Positions 1 through 7,396 of a DNA stretch of 13,416 bases are shown here, in pieces; the first letter of the stretch is position 1; every line of letters starts with the position of its first letter. This DNA comes from JBDTYT01 sp040005555 (GTDB taxonomy: Bacteria; Actinomycetota; UBA4738; HRBIN12): contig JBDTYT010000042.1 of assembly GCA_040005555.1 (NCBI GenBank), positions 1 through 13,416 of the forward strand. The letters are read 5' to 3'. Made by a program: the position numbers and the translations under genes. The notes under the pieces are model-generated. The model ran no database searches, was not told the origin of the DNA, and saw only the letters and a program-made list of their open reading frames with translations.

Positions 1-53
1 TAGGACACCACCCTCTCAAGGTGGAGACACGGGTTCGAATCCCGTTGGGACTA
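1..53 (+). tRNA. tRNA-Glu (anticodon CTC), 5' part missing
   Basis: This is the 3' part of a tRNA; the acceptor 5' strand and most of the D arm lie before the window. The anticodon stem is 8-12 paired with 20-24, closing a 7-base loop (13-19) with T14 before the anticodon CTC at 15-17, which reads the Glu codon GAG. The T arm is 29-33 paired with 41-45 around the loop TTCGAAT (34-40). The acceptor 3' strand is 46-52 and the discriminator base is A53. The next bases are CCT, so the CCA end is not encoded. The D-arm remnant TAGGACACC and the T arm resemble other bacterial tRNA-Glu genes. Confidence 0.9.
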
Positions 54-69
54 CCTGATCCGACCAGCA

Positions 70-86
70 GCACCGAGTTCCGGTGC
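70..86 (+). other. Short perfect hairpin after the tRNA
   Basis: GCACCG (70-75) and CGGTGC (81-86) form a 6-bp stem with a 5-base loop, 17 bases after the tRNA. No T run follows on either strand, so it is not a classical intrinsic terminator. It lies between the tRNA and the convergent aminotransferase gene and could still help end transcription from either side. A 9-base direct repeat, GACCAGCAG, occurs at 62-70 and 101-109. Confidence 0.35.
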
Positions 87-133
87 ACGAGCTTCAACCT
101 GACCAGCAGGAACGGGGATTCCAGCCGACGCCG

Positions 134-1448
134 TTACCACCCCGCGTATGGAGCGACCGCGCTGTCTGGCACCCGTTCGTTCTCGACGTCGTCGATGGCA
201 GCTTCGATGATGGCGAGACCTTCGGCGACTTCATCCGCGCTCAACGTCAACGGGGGGGTCAGTTCAAGAACGTTGGAGTGCATCCCAACGTAGAAGAGGA
301 CCGCCCCCAACTCCATCGCGCGGAACACGACCTTCGCGGCCTGTGCAGACGCTGGTGCGCGCGTCGCCTCGTCTGACACGAGATCGACACCGATCGCCAG
401 GCCGCGCCCGCGAACGTCACCGACGAGCGGATGTCGCGACGCGAGGTCTCGGAGGCCGTTGAGTAATGATTCCCCTCGTTCCTGTGCGTTCCGGATCAGG
501 CCCTCTTTTTTGATCGCTCCAAGAACGGGCGAGCCCCGCCGACGCTGAGACCGGATTCCCGGCCGTCGTCTGGATCGCGAAGCCCGTTGCGAAGTCGAGG
601 ATCCCCGCGGGAGCAACGACCGCCGACAGAGGGAGCCCGCCTCCGAGGCCTTTGCCGAATGTCACGACGTCCGGGTCGATGTTCTCTGCTTGGAACGCGT
701 GGAGGAGTCCGGTGCGGGCGAGCCCCACCTTCACCTCGTCACACAACAGCAAGATCCCGTGGCGAGAGCATCGTTCCGCGACTGCCCCCAAGAAGTCGGG
801 CGGTGGCACGATCATGCCGCCGTCTGATTGGATCGGCTCCATCAGGACGGCTGCGACCTGTTCCGGAGGACACGTCGTCGTCAGCAGGAAGTCGAAGAGC
901 TCAAGGACCTGTCCGGCTGTGTCCCCCGACAACGGAGGGCGGTATGGGTCGGGGTAGGGAAGTAGCGTCAAGCCGGGCATCGGCGAGCTGTGCAGCTGAG
1001 CGGTGTGGCCGGACACAGCCATCGACCCCGACGTGCCACCGTGGTACGCGCCCACGAACGAAATGAATCGGTGCCGGCCGGTCGCGGCTTCGATCGCCCG
1101 AACGGCGGTCTCGTTCGCGTCTGATCCAGAATGCCCTAGCCAAACCCTGCGCTCGGCGCCCGCGGGAAACGTCGCGAGGAGGGCCTCTGCCAGCTCAACG
1201 GCTGGAGCGTTGACCGAGGACAAGATGCTCGCGGCCGGCATCGAGCGCACCGCCTGGTTCACCGCATCGCAGAGACCGGGATGGCTGTAACCGAGGCTCG
1301 CCGCTCCCCAGGACGCCGAGAGGTCGAGGAGTCGACGGCCGTCCTCCGTGAGGAGGTAGCTCCCATCCCCGCCGATAACTGACAGCGGCGCGAACCGCAG
1401 CTTTTCTATGCCCGCGATCGAACGCGCATCACGCGTCTGTAGGTCCAT
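134..1448 (-). pseudogene. Class III PLP aminotransferase, frameshifted
   Basis: A pyridoxal-phosphate aminotransferase of the class III (ornithine/GABA) family, in two frames. The first frame runs from ATG 1448 through residue 307. It contains the phosphate-binding region GHSGSDANE (105-113), the cofactor aspartate in CDEV (Asp237) and the Schiff-base lysine in FGKGLGGG (Lys266). After AGNPVSASAGLA the frame is lost. The family's continuation (VLGAIKKEGL, then VRGRGLAIGV) follows in the next frame and ends at TAA 134-136. Removing one G from the run at 527-529 restores one frame of about 437 residues, normal for the family. The start has GGAG at 1455-1458, six bases upstream. It belongs to a different subgroup from the two aminotransferases at 6032-9488. 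It may be a true recent pseudogene or a single-base assembly error; all visible active-site residues are intact. Substrate unknown. Confidence 0.82.
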
Positions 1449-1681
1449 CCGTCGCTCCAGTCCTAAGAGGTCGGACGTTTTCTCGGTCCCAACTCTGCGC
1501 GATCATCACGAGTCCTGCGAGGCGAGAGCGAGCGCGGCGAATCCGGTTCGGTTCAGGCGAAATGACATGCTACGGCACGGTCGAGCTGGGGCTGACCAGG
1601 CTCCAGATCAGGCTCCGTCTGGAGACAGACATCCTGCGTCATCGAACACCGGAAGTTGAAGCGGCAACCCGGCGGGCCGCC
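1449..1681. other. Intergenic, one hairpin, no gene recognised
   Basis: No convincing coding region is seen. A perfect 7-bp inverted repeat, CTCCAGA (1601-1607) and TCTGGAG (1618-1624) with a 10-base loop, lies about 60 bases beyond the stop of the minus-strand gene at 1682-2095. It has no following T run. It could mark the 3' end of that gene's message or be incidental. The ribosome binding site of the broken aminotransferase lies at the left edge. Confidence 0.4.
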
Positions 1682-2095
1682 CTACCCGTTCTGTGTGCTC
1701 GGACCCATGGAGGGGCCGGGAACCGGGATGCCTCCCGTCGGATAAACGACCGGGCGTTGGGCGTCTGCCGGTAGTCCCGGCGTGGCCGGCATATTCGCGA
1801 TCCCGAACGCCACCAGACCGATCGACATGGTCACCGACAGGGCGAAGACAACGATCCCTCCTATCGAGTGTCGTCCCACGTATCGACGCTGGAGGCGAGA
1901 AACCGCCTTGCGTATCGGGCGGAGCCAGTACTCGAGGTGCGAGATCGCTCGTCGCGTCGGGCCGACCGAGTATCGGAGGCGCCAGATCGCCCTTCGGATC
2001 GGGCGTCGGGATCGATGCTGCAGGCGCGAGATCGCCCGTGGGATCGGGCCGAACGAGTATCGAACGTGCCAGATCGCCCTTCGGACCGACTCCAT
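1682..2095 (-). CDS. Small basic repeat protein with one membrane helix
   Basis: Not recognised as a known family. It is 137 residues. After MESV come five tandem basic repeats (residues 5-18, 19-33, 34-47, 48-61, 62-75) of the pattern RRAI-W/S-x-L-x..., rich in Arg. Repeats 1 and 3 share W and RYSxGP; repeats 2 and 4 share S and end in RPI. A hydrophobic stretch at about 79-100 is long enough for one transmembrane helix. A Pro/Gly-rich tail (101-137) follows. With this charge distribution the repeats would be cytoplasmic and the tail outside. The start ATG 2095 has AAGGGG seven bases upstream. Because the repeats are multiples of three bases, several other frames are also open here. I chose this frame because only it gives a ribosome binding site, a coherent repeat and a membrane helix together. 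It follows the DivIVA-like gene on the same strand. Function unknown. Confidence 0.5.
   Translation of the reverse strand: MESVRRAIWHVRYSFGPIPRAISRLQHRSRRPIRRAIWRLRYSVGPTRRAISHLEYWLRPIRKAVSRLQRRYVGRHSIGGIVVFALSVTMSIGLVAFGIANMPATPGLPADAQRPVVYPTGGIPVPGPSMGPSTQNG
1871..2083. repeat. Five tandem units of 42-45 bases inside a small gene
   Basis: The units are 2083-2042, 2041-1997, 1996-1955, 1954-1913 and 1912-1871 (read on the minus strand), four of 42 bases and one of 45. Each plus-strand copy carries a core like AGATCGCCCTTCGGATCGGG. Alternate units resemble each other more than neighbours do, which suggests growth by duplication of a two-unit block. The repeats code for the basic repeats of the protein at 1682-2095. 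Confidence 0.7.
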
Positions 2096-2391
2096 CGATC
2101 ATCCCCTTCGAGCTGCATCGATGTACCCGAGCTTCCCGCGATCACTCGCCCCCGGTCTCACCACCCAGCGGCGGGCACTCCCCCCGGTGGAAGTCAACGA
2201 CCCTAGGCTGGCGCGTTGGACTCGTCATGCGCCGAGCCACGTAGTTTCCGCTACGCATCCGGACGAGTGGTGTGCTTGGCTAGACTGGGACGTTCGCGAG
2301 GATGCTCCCGCGGCTGGCAAATCCGGTGGAAAGTCGGGCCTGCTACTCCCGGCGGAAGGGGCCGCGGGGTCCCTCACGCGACGCTCAAGTG
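2096..2391. other. Intergenic, imperfect hairpin at 2221-2267
   Basis: No gene or known RNA family is recognised in this gap between two minus-strand genes. The plus strand can fold as CTCGTCATG (2221-2229) with CAT (2255-2257) and GACGAG (2262-2267), bulging CCG. It encloses an inner 5-bp stem CGTAG (2240-2244) with CTACG (2251-2255, competing for one base with the outer pairing). The ribosome binding site of the small repeat protein is at the left edge (AAGGGG ending at 2103). Beyond this the stretch is GC-rich and featureless to me. Confidence 0.35.
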
Positions 2392-3213
2392 TTAGTCCTC
2401 TTTCTTGTCTTTCTGACCGAGGGTGAGGTCGCCGGTGTGGCGCGCGACCGTCTGTCGGGACCCCCAGAGATCCTCGAAATGGGGATCGATCGGGTCGTCC
2501 TCGGCCCTCGCCTCGGTGGTGGGACTCCCTTTGGCCGGCTCGGTTGCGGACGACTCCGTCCCCATCGCGTCCGTGGCGACCAGCTCTTCGAACGTTGTGT
2601 CCGGCAGGTCAGACTCGTGCGCTCCGGCCTCCGGAGAGGCCGCACGCGGCTCGTCGCCGTCAGAGGGCCCGACGATCGCGGCCTCCAGTTGTAGCGCGAA
2701 ACCAACCAGCCGGGACTGCATCTCTTGCAGCTGATCCACGAGCGCATCTCGGCGGGCCGACAGACGGGAGAGCACGCGTTCGGCTTCCTCCTTCGCGTTC
2801 TGCAGGATCTCATCGGCTTGCTTACGGGCATCGTCGGCACGGGATTGAGCGTCGACGCGGATCCGACCGGCCTCCGTGGTCGCCTTGAGGAGGGTGAGCG
2901 CCGCTTCCTCGCGAGCGTCCTGGAGGAGCTTTTCGGCCTGCTCATCCGAGGAGCGCAGCGCCTCCGCGAAGCGAGCGGCCAGACGCTCGTACGGATCGTC
3001 GGCCGGGCTTTGCTCGGGGTCCACCTGCGCCGGCGGGGCGGCGTGCAGGCGGGCTTCGCGGAGCTCGAGCTCGAGGGTCGCCACCCGCGTCGCGACCCGC
3101 TCGAGGTAGTCGCGCACCTGTTCAGGGTCGTACCCACGACGACGGATCGTGCCGAACTCCATGCCTCGGATGTGGTCCGAGCTGTGCGGCACGTCCAGTT
3201 CGGCGGGCGACAT
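2392..3213 (-). CDS. DivIVA-domain coiled-coil protein
   Basis: A 273-residue protein with a DivIVA-type N-terminal domain: FGTIRRRGYDPEQVRDYL at residues 20-37 matches the family's F...RGYD..EVD.FL signature. A first coiled coil runs to about 56 and a long, charged, Ala/Glu/Arg-rich coiled coil spans about 76-180. The tail from about 182 is acidic, Pro/Ser/Thr-rich and probably disordered. Members of this family form cytoplasmic filaments at curved membrane and organise polar growth, septation or wall synthesis in actinobacteria; some have other roles. No membrane segment is seen. The start ATG 3213 is set by AGGAGG (3220-3225) six bases upstream. The gene is divergent from the aldehyde dehydrogenase at 3297 and upstream of the small repeat protein. 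It is unlikely to be the main DivIVA/Wag31, which sits beside ylm/fts genes. Confidence 0.88.
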   Translation of the reverse strand: MSPAELDVPHSSDHIRGMEFGTIRRRGYDPEQVRDYLERVATRVATLELELREARLHAAPPAQVDPEQSPADDPYERLAARFAEALRSSDEQAEKLLQDAREEAALTLLKATTEAGRIRVDAQSRADDARKQADEILQNAKEEAERVLSRLSARRDALVDQLQEMQSRLVGFALQLEAAIVGPSDGDEPRAASPEAGAHESDLPDTTFEELVATDAMGTESSATEPAKGSPTTEARAEDDPIDPHFEDLWGSRQTVARHTGDLTLGQKDKKED

Positions 3214-3284
3214 GGGAAGCCTCCTCGAAAGGTCGGACGAGTATCATCGCGCAACACCCGCTTCCGATGCACGTCGAGTTTCGA

Positions 3285-3293
3285 GGGGGAGGG
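3285..3293 (+). promoter_or_regulatory. Ribosome binding site deciding the dehydrogenase start
   Basis: GGGGGAGGG lies directly upstream of ATG 3297 (GGAGG at 3288-3292, four bases away). The alternative in-frame ATG at 3267 has no such sequence before it. Confidence 0.65.
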
Positions 3294-3296
3294 AAG

Positions 3297-4742
3297 ATGA
3301 TCACCGAACAGTTGATGGTCGGCGGTGAGCGCCGGCCCGCTGCCGAGGACACGACCTTCACCGTGATCGAGCCGGGGACCGGCGCGCCCATGGCCGAGGT
3401 GGCCGAGGCCGGTCCGGAGGACGCCCGCCGGGCCGTCGACACGGCGGTCCGGGCTTTCGAGGAAGGGCCGTGGCCGAAGACATCCGCGACGGCTCGCGGG
3501 CGTGTGCTGCTCCGAGCCTCGGTCCTGGTGAGGGAGCGCCTGGAGGACCTGGCGCGACTCGAGGCCCGCAACGTGGGCAAGCCGATCGGGGACGCCCGAG
3601 ACGAGATCGGGATCGTGGCCGACACGCTCGAGTACTGGGGTGGAGCGGCCAACAAGATCTTCGGCGAGACCGTACCGGTCCAAGACCCTGGGCTCGACGT
3701 GACCCTCCGCGAACCGGTGGGGGTATGTGCGCTCATCACCCCGTGGAACTTCCCGCTGGTGATCGCGACGTGGAAGATCGCGCCGGCGCTCGCCTGCGGG
3801 AACACGATCGTGGTGAAGCCGGCCTCCTACACGCCGCTCACGGTGCTCCACCTGGCCGAGGTCCTGGTCGAGGCGGGCCTGCCCCCGGAGGCGATGTCCG
3901 TCCTTCCCGGGCCGGGCTCGGCCGTCGGCAACGCCCTCGTGACCGATCCACGCGTGAACAAGGTGGGGTTCACGGGCTCGACCGAGGTGGGGTCGAAGAT
4001 CATGGCCCTCGCCGCGCAGAACATCACTCGCGTTTCCCTTGAGCTGGGAGGCAAATCCGCGAACGTGGTGTTCGCCGACGCCGACATGGACACCGCGGTC
4101 GTGCGCTCCGTGGGGGCGGTGTTCGCCAACACCGGTCAGGATTGTTGCGCCAGGAGCCGGATCTTCGTCGAGCGCTCCGCGTACGACGACTTCGTCGCGG
4201 CGATGGCCAAGCGCACCGACGAACTGAAGGTGGGACCGCCGCTGGACGAGGAGACGGACCTCGGGCCGATGATCTCGGCCGGGCAGCGCGATACATCCCT
4301 CGAGTACCTCGAGATCGGCCAGAAGGAGGGGGCGCGGCTGGTGACCGGCGGCGAGATCCCCCAGATCGCCGGCGGCGAGAACGGGTTCTACCTGCGGCCC
4401 GCCGTGCTGGCCGACGTTCGCAACGATTCGAGAGTGGCTCAGGAGGAGATCTTCGGCCCGGTCGCATGCGTCATCCCCTTCGATACCGAGGAGGAGGCCA
4501 TCCGCCTGGCCAACGAGACCGAATACGGCCTGTCCGGCTCCATCTGGACGCGCGACGTGGGACGGGCCATCCGAGTGGCGAAGGCCATCCGCACCGGGGT
4601 CATCAGCGTGAACTCCTCGCACAGCGTCCACACCGAGGCGCCCTTCGGCGGCTACAAGCGGAGCGGTTTCGGCCGGGAGATGGGGATGCACGCGGTGAAC
4701 CTGTACACCGAGGTGAAGAACGTCTACTTCTCGGAGGTGTAG
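3297..4742 (+). CDS. NAD(P)-dependent aldehyde dehydrogenase
   Basis: A full-length (481-residue) member of the aldehyde dehydrogenase superfamily, which oxidises an aldehyde to the acid with NAD(P)+. The visible family motifs are the oxyanion asparagine in PWNFP (Asn151), GFTGSTEVG for the cofactor (224-232), the general base in LELGGK (Glu249), the nucleophile in GQDC (Cys283) and the C-terminal PFGGYKRSG. The sequence looks like the aminobutyraldehyde/gamma-glutamyl-aminobutyraldehyde (PuuC-like) and betaine-aldehyde branch, but substrate cannot be fixed by eye. An in-frame ATG at 3267 has no ribosome binding site. ATG 3297 follows GGGGGAGGG closely and gives the usual N-terminus, so I chose it. 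It is convergent with GS1, whose stop is immediately adjacent. In context it probably oxidises the aldehyde produced by one of the aminotransferases. Confidence 0.94.
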   Translation: MITEQLMVGGERRPAAEDTTFTVIEPGTGAPMAEVAEAGPEDARRAVDTAVRAFEEGPWPKTSATARGRVLLRASVLVRERLEDLARLEARNVGKPIGDARDEIGIVADTLEYWGGAANKIFGETVPVQDPGLDVTLREPVGVCALITPWNFPLVIATWKIAPALACGNTIVVKPASYTPLTVLHLAEVLVEAGLPPEAMSVLPGPGSAVGNALVTDPRVNKVGFTGSTEVGSKIMALAAQNITRVSLELGGKSANVVFADADMDTAVVRSVGAVFANTGQDCCARSRIFVERSAYDDFVAAMAKRTDELKVGPPLDEETDLGPMISAGQRDTSLEYLEIGQKEGARLVTGGEIPQIAGGENGFYLRPAVLADVRNDSRVAQEEIFGPVACVIPFDTEEEAIRLANETEYGLSGSIWTRDVGRAIRVAKAIRTGVISVNSSHSVHTEAPFGGYKRSGFGREMGMHAVNLYTEVKNVYFSEV

Positions 4743-6035
4743 CTAAACCGAGCGCCCGTAGCGCTCGCGTTCCCAGTCGGTGACGGTCTCGCGCCAGGCT
4801 TTGAGCTCCCACGCGCGGGACGTCCGGTAGTAGTCACTGAACCCGTCCCCGAGCGCCGTCCGCAGGACCTGGTCCTCGTCGAACGCGCGGAGGGCGGCCT
4901 CGAGCGAGCCGGGGAGCTCGGGCAGGTCCTCCAACGCGTAGGCGTCGCCCTCGATCGCCGGCGGTGGCTCCGCCCTGTTCCGCAGGCCGTCCGCCGCGGA
5001 CGCGGCGCCGGCGGCGAGCGCCAGGTAGGGGTTGGCGTCGGCGCCCGGCCTCCGGCACTCGAGCCGCCACAGCTCGGGCCGGTCCGAGCTGATGGCCCGG
5101 ACCGCGCAGGAGCGGTTCTCGTACCCCCAGGTGGCGTTGATCGGCGCGAACCATCCCGGGACCAGGCGCTTGTACGAGTTGACGTTGGGGTTCAGCAGCA
5201 GCGAGGCGGCGGGCAGGTGATCCAACACACCCGCGATCGCCGAGCCGAGGACCGATGGCAACGGGTCGGTCCGCTCATCGGCGGCGAACGCGTTCGTCTC
5301 GCCTTCCCAGCACGACATGTGGACGTGGCCGCTCGATCCCTCCTCGCCGGGCGCGGTCTTCGCCAGGAAGCTCGCACGGAGGCCCATCGTCGCCGCGAGC
5401 TCCTTCACAGCGAACTTCACCAGCACGGCGTCGTCGGCGGCGCGGAGGCCGCGCCGAGGTTCCAGGTTCAGCTCCAGCAACCCGGGGCCGGCCTCCGTGT
5501 GCACCGCGGACAGCTCGATCCCCAACCCCTCCAGCGCAGGAACGAGCTGCGACACGAACTCCCCGTAGCGCCCGATCTCGGTGAGGCTGTAGCTGATGCC
5601 GCTCGACAGGGGCTGACCCTCGGAGTCCCAGAGCCGGATCTCGTACTCGAGCGCGGCCATGACCTCGAAGCCGAGCTCCCCCACCCCGTCGAGCACGCGC
5701 CGCAACGTCTCTCGCGACGCGAAGTCGCACGGGGAGCCGTCGGGCCAGCTCGGCGTCGCCAGGCAGACCCGCCACCCCGGACGCCAGCTCAGGTCGTGGA
5801 GCGTCTCCGGGTCCGGGAGCACGTGCAGGTCCGCGGCTCCGGTCCGGATGCCGAACCGGGCGAAGTCCGTGATCGGCGTGTCCACCGGGTCCAGGCCCAA
5901 GATGAGGTCCGTCATCACCGTTCCCTGGCGCAGGGCCGACGCGAAGGCGGCCGGGCGCAGAGCCTTGCCACGGATCGACCCGTTGACGTCGGGGATCCCG
6001 AGGAGCACGAACCCGTCGTCGCCCTCTGGGCTCAC
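4743..6035 (-). CDS. GS1: glutamine synthetase-like gamma-glutamyl ligase
   Basis: A 430-residue member of the glutamine synthetase superfamily, probably a gamma-glutamyl-amine ligase (PuuA / GlnA3 / GlnA4 type) rather than housekeeping GS. These enzymes use ATP to join the gamma-carboxylate of glutamate to an amine. The catalytic-fold motifs are complete: EYE (130-132, metal), GLLELNLEP (185-193), GHVH (236-239), NSYKRLVPG (286-294), WGYENRS (303-309), ECRRPGADANPYL (326-338). The tail ends VTDWERERYGRSV, a pattern shared with GS2. The N-terminal beta-grasp part is short, as in non-housekeeping members. The GTG start at 6035 overlaps the stop of AT1 by four bases (GTGA), so it is the last gene of the operon 9488-4743 and is likely translationally coupled. 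The substrate amine is unknown. Confidence 0.92.
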   Translation of the reverse strand: MSPEGDDGFVLLGIPDVNGSIRGKALRPAAFASALRQGTVMTDLILGLDPVDTPITDFARFGIRTGAADLHVLPDPETLHDLSWRPGWRVCLATPSWPDGSPCDFASRETLRRVLDGVGELGFEVMAALEYEIRLWDSEGQPLSSGISYSLTEIGRYGEFVSQLVPALEGLGIELSAVHTEAGPGLLELNLEPRRGLRAADDAVLVKFAVKELAATMGLRASFLAKTAPGEEGSSGHVHMSCWEGETNAFAADERTDPLPSVLGSAIAGVLDHLPAASLLLNPNVNSYKRLVPGWFAPINATWGYENRSCAVRAISSDRPELWRLECRRPGADANPYLALAAGAASAADGLRNRAEPPPAIEGDAYALEDLPELPGSLEAALRAFDEDQVLRTALGDGFSDYYRTSRAWELKAWRETVTDWERERYGRSV

Positions 6036-7396
6036 GATCCCGCCACGGCGCTCGTCAACGAGCCTTTGATCGTGCGCTCCACGTCCTCGATCGTGGTGGC
6101 GAACCGCTCGACCATTTCGGCGAGCTCGGCGTCGGTGCTCGTGTAGGCCGGGGCGAGCAGCACCTGGTCCCCCGCGTACCCGTCCGCTTGGGGGTGCGTC
6201 GAGGTGACGAGCAGCCCGTGCTCGAACGCCGCGTCGTCGACGAGCGATGCGGCGTCCAGCTCATCGGGCAGGAAGGACGTCCCGTCGCGCGGGTCGACGA
6301 GCTCGATGCCGAGCAAGAATCCGCGGCCGCGGACCTCACGGACGATGTCGGAACCGGACACGGCGGCGTCGAGATCCTTGAGGAGCTCCGGCCCGCGCTC
6401 GCGGACGTGCTCCACGAGCCCACGCTCCTGGATCAGATCGAGGACGGCCAGACCGACGGCCGAGGACAGCGGCGTGCCGTCCCAGGTGTGACCGAGGTCG
6501 AACTCCCGCGATCCCCGGTCGATGGCGTCGTAGACGTGTTGCCCGCACAGAACGGCGCCGAGCGGCGCGTGGCCGGCGCCGAGCCCCTTCCCGACGGCCA
6601 CGATGTCCGGCTCGATGGGGAGCTGATGGGCGGCCAGCCACGTTCCGGTCCGGCCGATGCCCGTGACGACCTCGTCGAAGCAGATCAGGAACCCGTGCTC
6701 ATCGCGACGCTCGGCCAGGCCGAGCCAGAAGCGCTCCGGAGGTGCGTAGCCCGGGAGCGCGGCCGCGCTGACGGGCTCGCAGAAGAACGCCGCGATCGTG
6801 TCCGCACCGGCGTCCTCGATGAGCCGATCGAGCTCCCGGAGCGCGGCCTCTCCGCTCGGGTCGAAGCGCCACGTGCTCGGCGGGATGTGCAGATGATCGG
6901 CGAGGTACGGGGTGTACGGCTCCTGCAGCGCGCGACGGCCGGTGAGCGCCAGGGTGCCCATCGTCGAGCCGTGATACGCCTGCGCCTGCGAGATGACGCG
7001 CCAGCGCTCGGTCTGGCCCCGGTCCACGTGGTAGATCCGCGCGAGCTGCAGCGCCGTCTCGTTCGCCTCGGACCCGCCCGAGACGAACCGCACGCGCGCC
7101 ATCTCGGGCGCAACGACCTCGAGCATGCGATCGGCCAGCTGCTCCTGCGGCTCGCTGGTGAAGTGATGGTTGTAGAAGTAGGCGATGCGCTCGGCCTGTT
7201 CGGTGGCCGCCGCGACGAGCTCCGGCACGGCGTGGCCGAGACACGTCACCATCGCGCCGCCGGAGCACGCGTCCAGGATCGCCCTGCCGTCGGTCGTCGT
7301 GAGCCAGACGCCTTCGCCGCGCTCGACGTTCGGGTACTCCAGGTCGAGGAAGCGTGGGAACACGCTCGTCTCGTCCGAGCGGATCCGGCCCTTCAC
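6032..7396 (-). CDS. AT1: class III PLP aminotransferase
   Basis: A 454-residue class III (omega-amino acid/diamine type) aminotransferase, which moves an amino group to an oxo-acid acceptor using pyridoxal phosphate. The motifs are GGSEANE (107-113), AYHGSTMG (140-147), FDEVVTGIGRTG (240-251, cofactor Asp241), the lysine in AVGKGLGAG (Lys270), and GHTWDGTPL. A longer frame extends to an ATG at 7456. I start at GTG 7396 because it overlaps the amidotransferase stop by GTGA, exactly as at the other two junctions, and gives an N-terminus that aligns with AT2. No clear ribosome binding site is seen, which fits coupling to the upstream gene. A central 150-residue stretch aligned by eye without gaps is about two-thirds identical to AT2. 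In context it could deaminate a gamma-glutamylated or free diamine to an aldehyde, or transaminate a GABA-like product. Confidence 0.92.
   Translation of the reverse strand: MKGRIRSDETSVFPRFLDLEYPNVERGEGVWLTTTDGRAILDACSGGAMVTCLGHAVPELVAAATEQAERIAYFYNHHFTSEPQEQLADRMLEVVAPEMARVRFVSGGSEANETALQLARIYHVDRGQTERWRVISQAQAYHGSTMGTLALTGRRALQEPYTPYLADHLHIPPSTWRFDPSGEAALRELDRLIEDAGADTIAAFFCEPVSAAALPGYAPPERFWLGLAERRDEHGFLICFDEVVTGIGRTGTWLAAHQLPIEPDIVAVGKGLGAGHAPLGAVLCGQHVYDAIDRGSREFDLGHTWDGTPLSSAVGLAVLDLIQERGLVEHVRERGPELLKDLDAAVSGSDIVREVRGRGFLLGIELVDPRDGTSFLPDELDAASLVDDAAFEHGLLVTSTHPQADGYAGDQVLLAPAYTSTDAELAEMVERFATTIEDVERTIKGSLTSAVAGS

Noticed and set aside
520..535. Programmed +1 frameshifting in the aminotransferase.
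   Set aside because: No slippery run with a slow or stop codon is seen at the break, and class III aminotransferases are not known to use recoding. A mutation or sequence error is simpler.
1871..2083. A CRISPR array.
   Set aside because: The units are contiguous, 42-45 bases, without unique spacers, and they keep a protein reading frame.
1693..2244. Plus-strand protein across the tandem repeats (also other minus frames there).
   Set aside because: The repeats keep several frames open at once. These alternatives lack a good ribosome binding site and a coherent domain, unlike the frame at 1682-2095.
2385..4691. A 768-codon open frame on the minus strand opposite the aldehyde dehydrogenase and in part the DivIVA-like gene.
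   Set aside because: It is Arg/His/Pro-rich low-information sequence antisense to a complete dehydrogenase and out of frame with the DivIVA-like protein; an effect of high GC.
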